The notes under the pieces were generated by a model. That model was given only the letters and a program-made list of their open reading frames with translations, searched no databases and was not told the origin of the DNA. DNA of 64,000 bases from Leptospira ellinghausenii (GTDB lineage: Bacteria; Spirochaetota; Leptospiria; Leptospirales; Leptospiraceae), in the NCBI RefSeq assembly GCF_003114815.1, contig NZ_BFAZ01000009.1, positions 310,001 through 374,000 on the forward strand. The letters are read 5' to 3'. This document shows positions 63,030 to 64,000 of the stretch, one piece after another; positions within the stretch are counted from its first letter, which is position 1; each line of letters opens with the position of its first letter. The translations under genes were made by a program, and so were the position numbers.

Positions 63030-64000
63030 TATTTCGGATTCGTTCCACCAAAGTCTGGATTTCAAAATCCAGACTTCTGTCTTTTTCCATCGTCTGCATT
63101 CCAGAAAACAATTCAAAATTTGGCACGAGATCTTTACGTTTTGCAAACAAAGACGTTTGGTACACTGCATAACCAAAAATCGCTAAAAGTTTCGTTGCAC
63201 TTAACACAGTCCTACGATTTCGTAAAACAGAGATCGCTCCCATGGGAACGATGTCTTGGTTATTACCATTGGTTGGGATTGATTGTACTGACCCCGGCAT
63301 ACTATCTCTTCGTACTTCTGCTGTTAGATGAGCTGACATCAAACCTAGTCCAGACAATCCAGCGTAGGTCCCAGGTTTTGCAGACAACATCAAAGGAAAT
63401 TCATCGTTTTCTTTTGGTTCCATCAAATAATTCAAAAAACGATCCATCCATGTAAACCAAACTGCCATGGCATTTTGCAAACGATCTGCTGCAAAACTAA
63501 CTTGAGAGGCATAAAACCCTCCTCCTTCTGCAAATCGAAACTCTGTTTGATCATTTTCAGAAGTGGGTATTAAAACAGGATTATCAGACAAAGAATTTAA
63601 CTCTTGTTCAACGATTCTTATAATCGATTCCAATTCATCCCAAATGGAACCTAAAATTTGAGGGATACATCGAACTGAATAAATGTCTTGGATTCGTTTT
63701 CCTTCCACTTTCCGTTTTGGATTTTGGGAAACAATGGGATGGAGTAAACTAGATAGGAACTTCGGTCCAAAGAATTGTTTGTGTTTGTGGTATTCTGGAT
63801 GGAAGGCATCAGGGAAAACAGAATGGTAATGGAAGAGGTATTGTAAAATCTCAATGGTTAACAAAAACAAATTCCGAAATTCCATCACTTGGGTACCAAG
63901 TAAGGCTGTGGTAAAACTTGTCCCATTGGTAAGTGAGATTGCTTCTTTGGGATGTGGGGTCCAGGGAAGGCCTATGATTTCTGATCGTTTTCCATTTAAC
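62995..64000 (-). CDS. Histidine/aromatic amino acid ammonia-lyase, C-terminal part (truncated by window)
   Basis: The frame continues upstream of its first internal start (GTG 63888) to the window edge; the codons there read PKEAISLTNGTSFTT, matching the HAL/PAL PKEGLALINGT region. The visible 335 residues include FHPEYHKHKQFF, RIQDIYSVRCIPQILG (HAL QDxYSLRCxPQ motif), LNSLSDNPVL, and GGGFYASQVSFAADRL. The ASG tripeptide forming the MIO cofactor would lie beyond the edge. Such enzymes remove ammonia from His, Phe or Tyr; substrate not determinable here. Convergent with popT. Confidence 0.9.
   Translation of the reverse strand, partial: LNGKRSEIIGLPWTPHPKEAISLTNGTSFTTALLGTQVMEFRNLFLLTIEILQYLFHYHSVFPDAFHPEYHKHKQFFGPKFLSSLLHPIVSQNPKRKVEGKRIQDIYSVRCIPQILGSIWDELESIIRIVEQELNSLSDNPVLIPTSENDQTEFRFAEGGGFYASQVSFAADRLQNAMAVWFTWMDRFLNYLMEPKENDEFPLMLSAKPGTYAGLSGLGLMSAHLTAEVRRDSMPGSVQSIPTNGNNQDIVPMGAISVLRNRRTVLSATKLLAIFGYAVYQTSLFAKRKDLVPNFELFSGMQTMEKDRSLDFEIQTLVERIRNTTSSLVTTPID

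Noticed and set aside
1..64000. CRISPR array, insertion sequence or prophage
   Set aside because: No regularly spaced repeats, transposase, integrase or phage structural genes seen; gene density and style are even across the window.

Overview
The window looks like chromosomal DNA of a free-living, saprophytic-clade Leptospira (spirochaete). Supporting signs are an AT-rich genome, loose spirochaetal lipoboxes, a DUF1554 lectin-like lipoprotein, a rod-type flagellar operon (flgB-flgC-fliE) with a detached fliF, an Mla-type lipid transport operon, and a large class III adenylate cyclase. The genus is an inference from protein style and gene content; no 16S rRNA or other diagnostic RNA gene is present. 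About 60 protein genes fill the window tightly, many overlapping by 1-4 nt. I found no tRNA, rRNA, CRISPR array, transposase or prophage.

Layout. 1-11.5 kb: a partial gene, a DUF2079-type membrane protein, an MBL hydrolase, a MaoC double-hotdog hydratase, a GapN-type aldehyde dehydrogenase, a DUF1554 lipoprotein, an alpha/beta hydrolase, a histone-deacetylase-like amidohydrolase with an overlapping unknown partner, and a DUF4015-type lipoprotein. 11.6-16 kb: two tandem secreted-lipase/membrane-foldase pairs, with a hairpin terminator between each lipase and its foldase. 16-32 kb: radA, an RNase D-like exonuclease, GH36 alpha-galactosidase, a lipoprotein, a DUF4105 protein with no canonical start codon, a GT-C-like membrane protein, a receiver-PP2C phosphatase, a second HDAC-like gene with its own unknown partner, pyk, a HI0933-type flavoprotein, a glyoxalase and a sterol-desaturase-type hydroxylase. 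32.4-36 kb: mlaE-mlaF-mlaD plus a PqiC-like lipoprotein, all in overlapping ATGA fashion. 36-41 kb: a membrane AraC regulator, a second sterol-desaturase-type protein, flgB-flgC-fliE, a DUF4430-like lipoprotein and an MBL hydrolase.

41-52 kb holds the most interesting part. An operon of FGGY sugar kinase, APH-fold (choline/aminoglycoside kinase-like) kinase and a GlpD-type flavoprotein diverges from an FLVCR-like MFS carrier across a perfect 16-bp palindrome. Almost the same palindrome (13 of 14 core bases) lies in the divergent promoter of a TetR regulator and a class III PLP aminotransferase about 5 kb away. I infer that the TetR protein controls both loci as one small metabolic regulon. 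Between them sit three exported unknown proteins and a DUF4160/DUF2442 gene pair flanked by two copies of the 3' end of the tetR gene.

52-64 kb: fliF, an adenylate cyclase with a tandemly duplicated membrane sensor half, a MEST-like alpha/beta hydrolase, the cdaA-cdaR cyclic-di-AMP locus joined to dapA-dapB, a WbpL/WecA-type polyprenyl-phosphate sugar-1-phosphate transferase next to a DUF368 (PopT) undecaprenyl-phosphate translocase, and the 3' part of a histidine/aromatic ammonia-lyase gene that runs off the window end.
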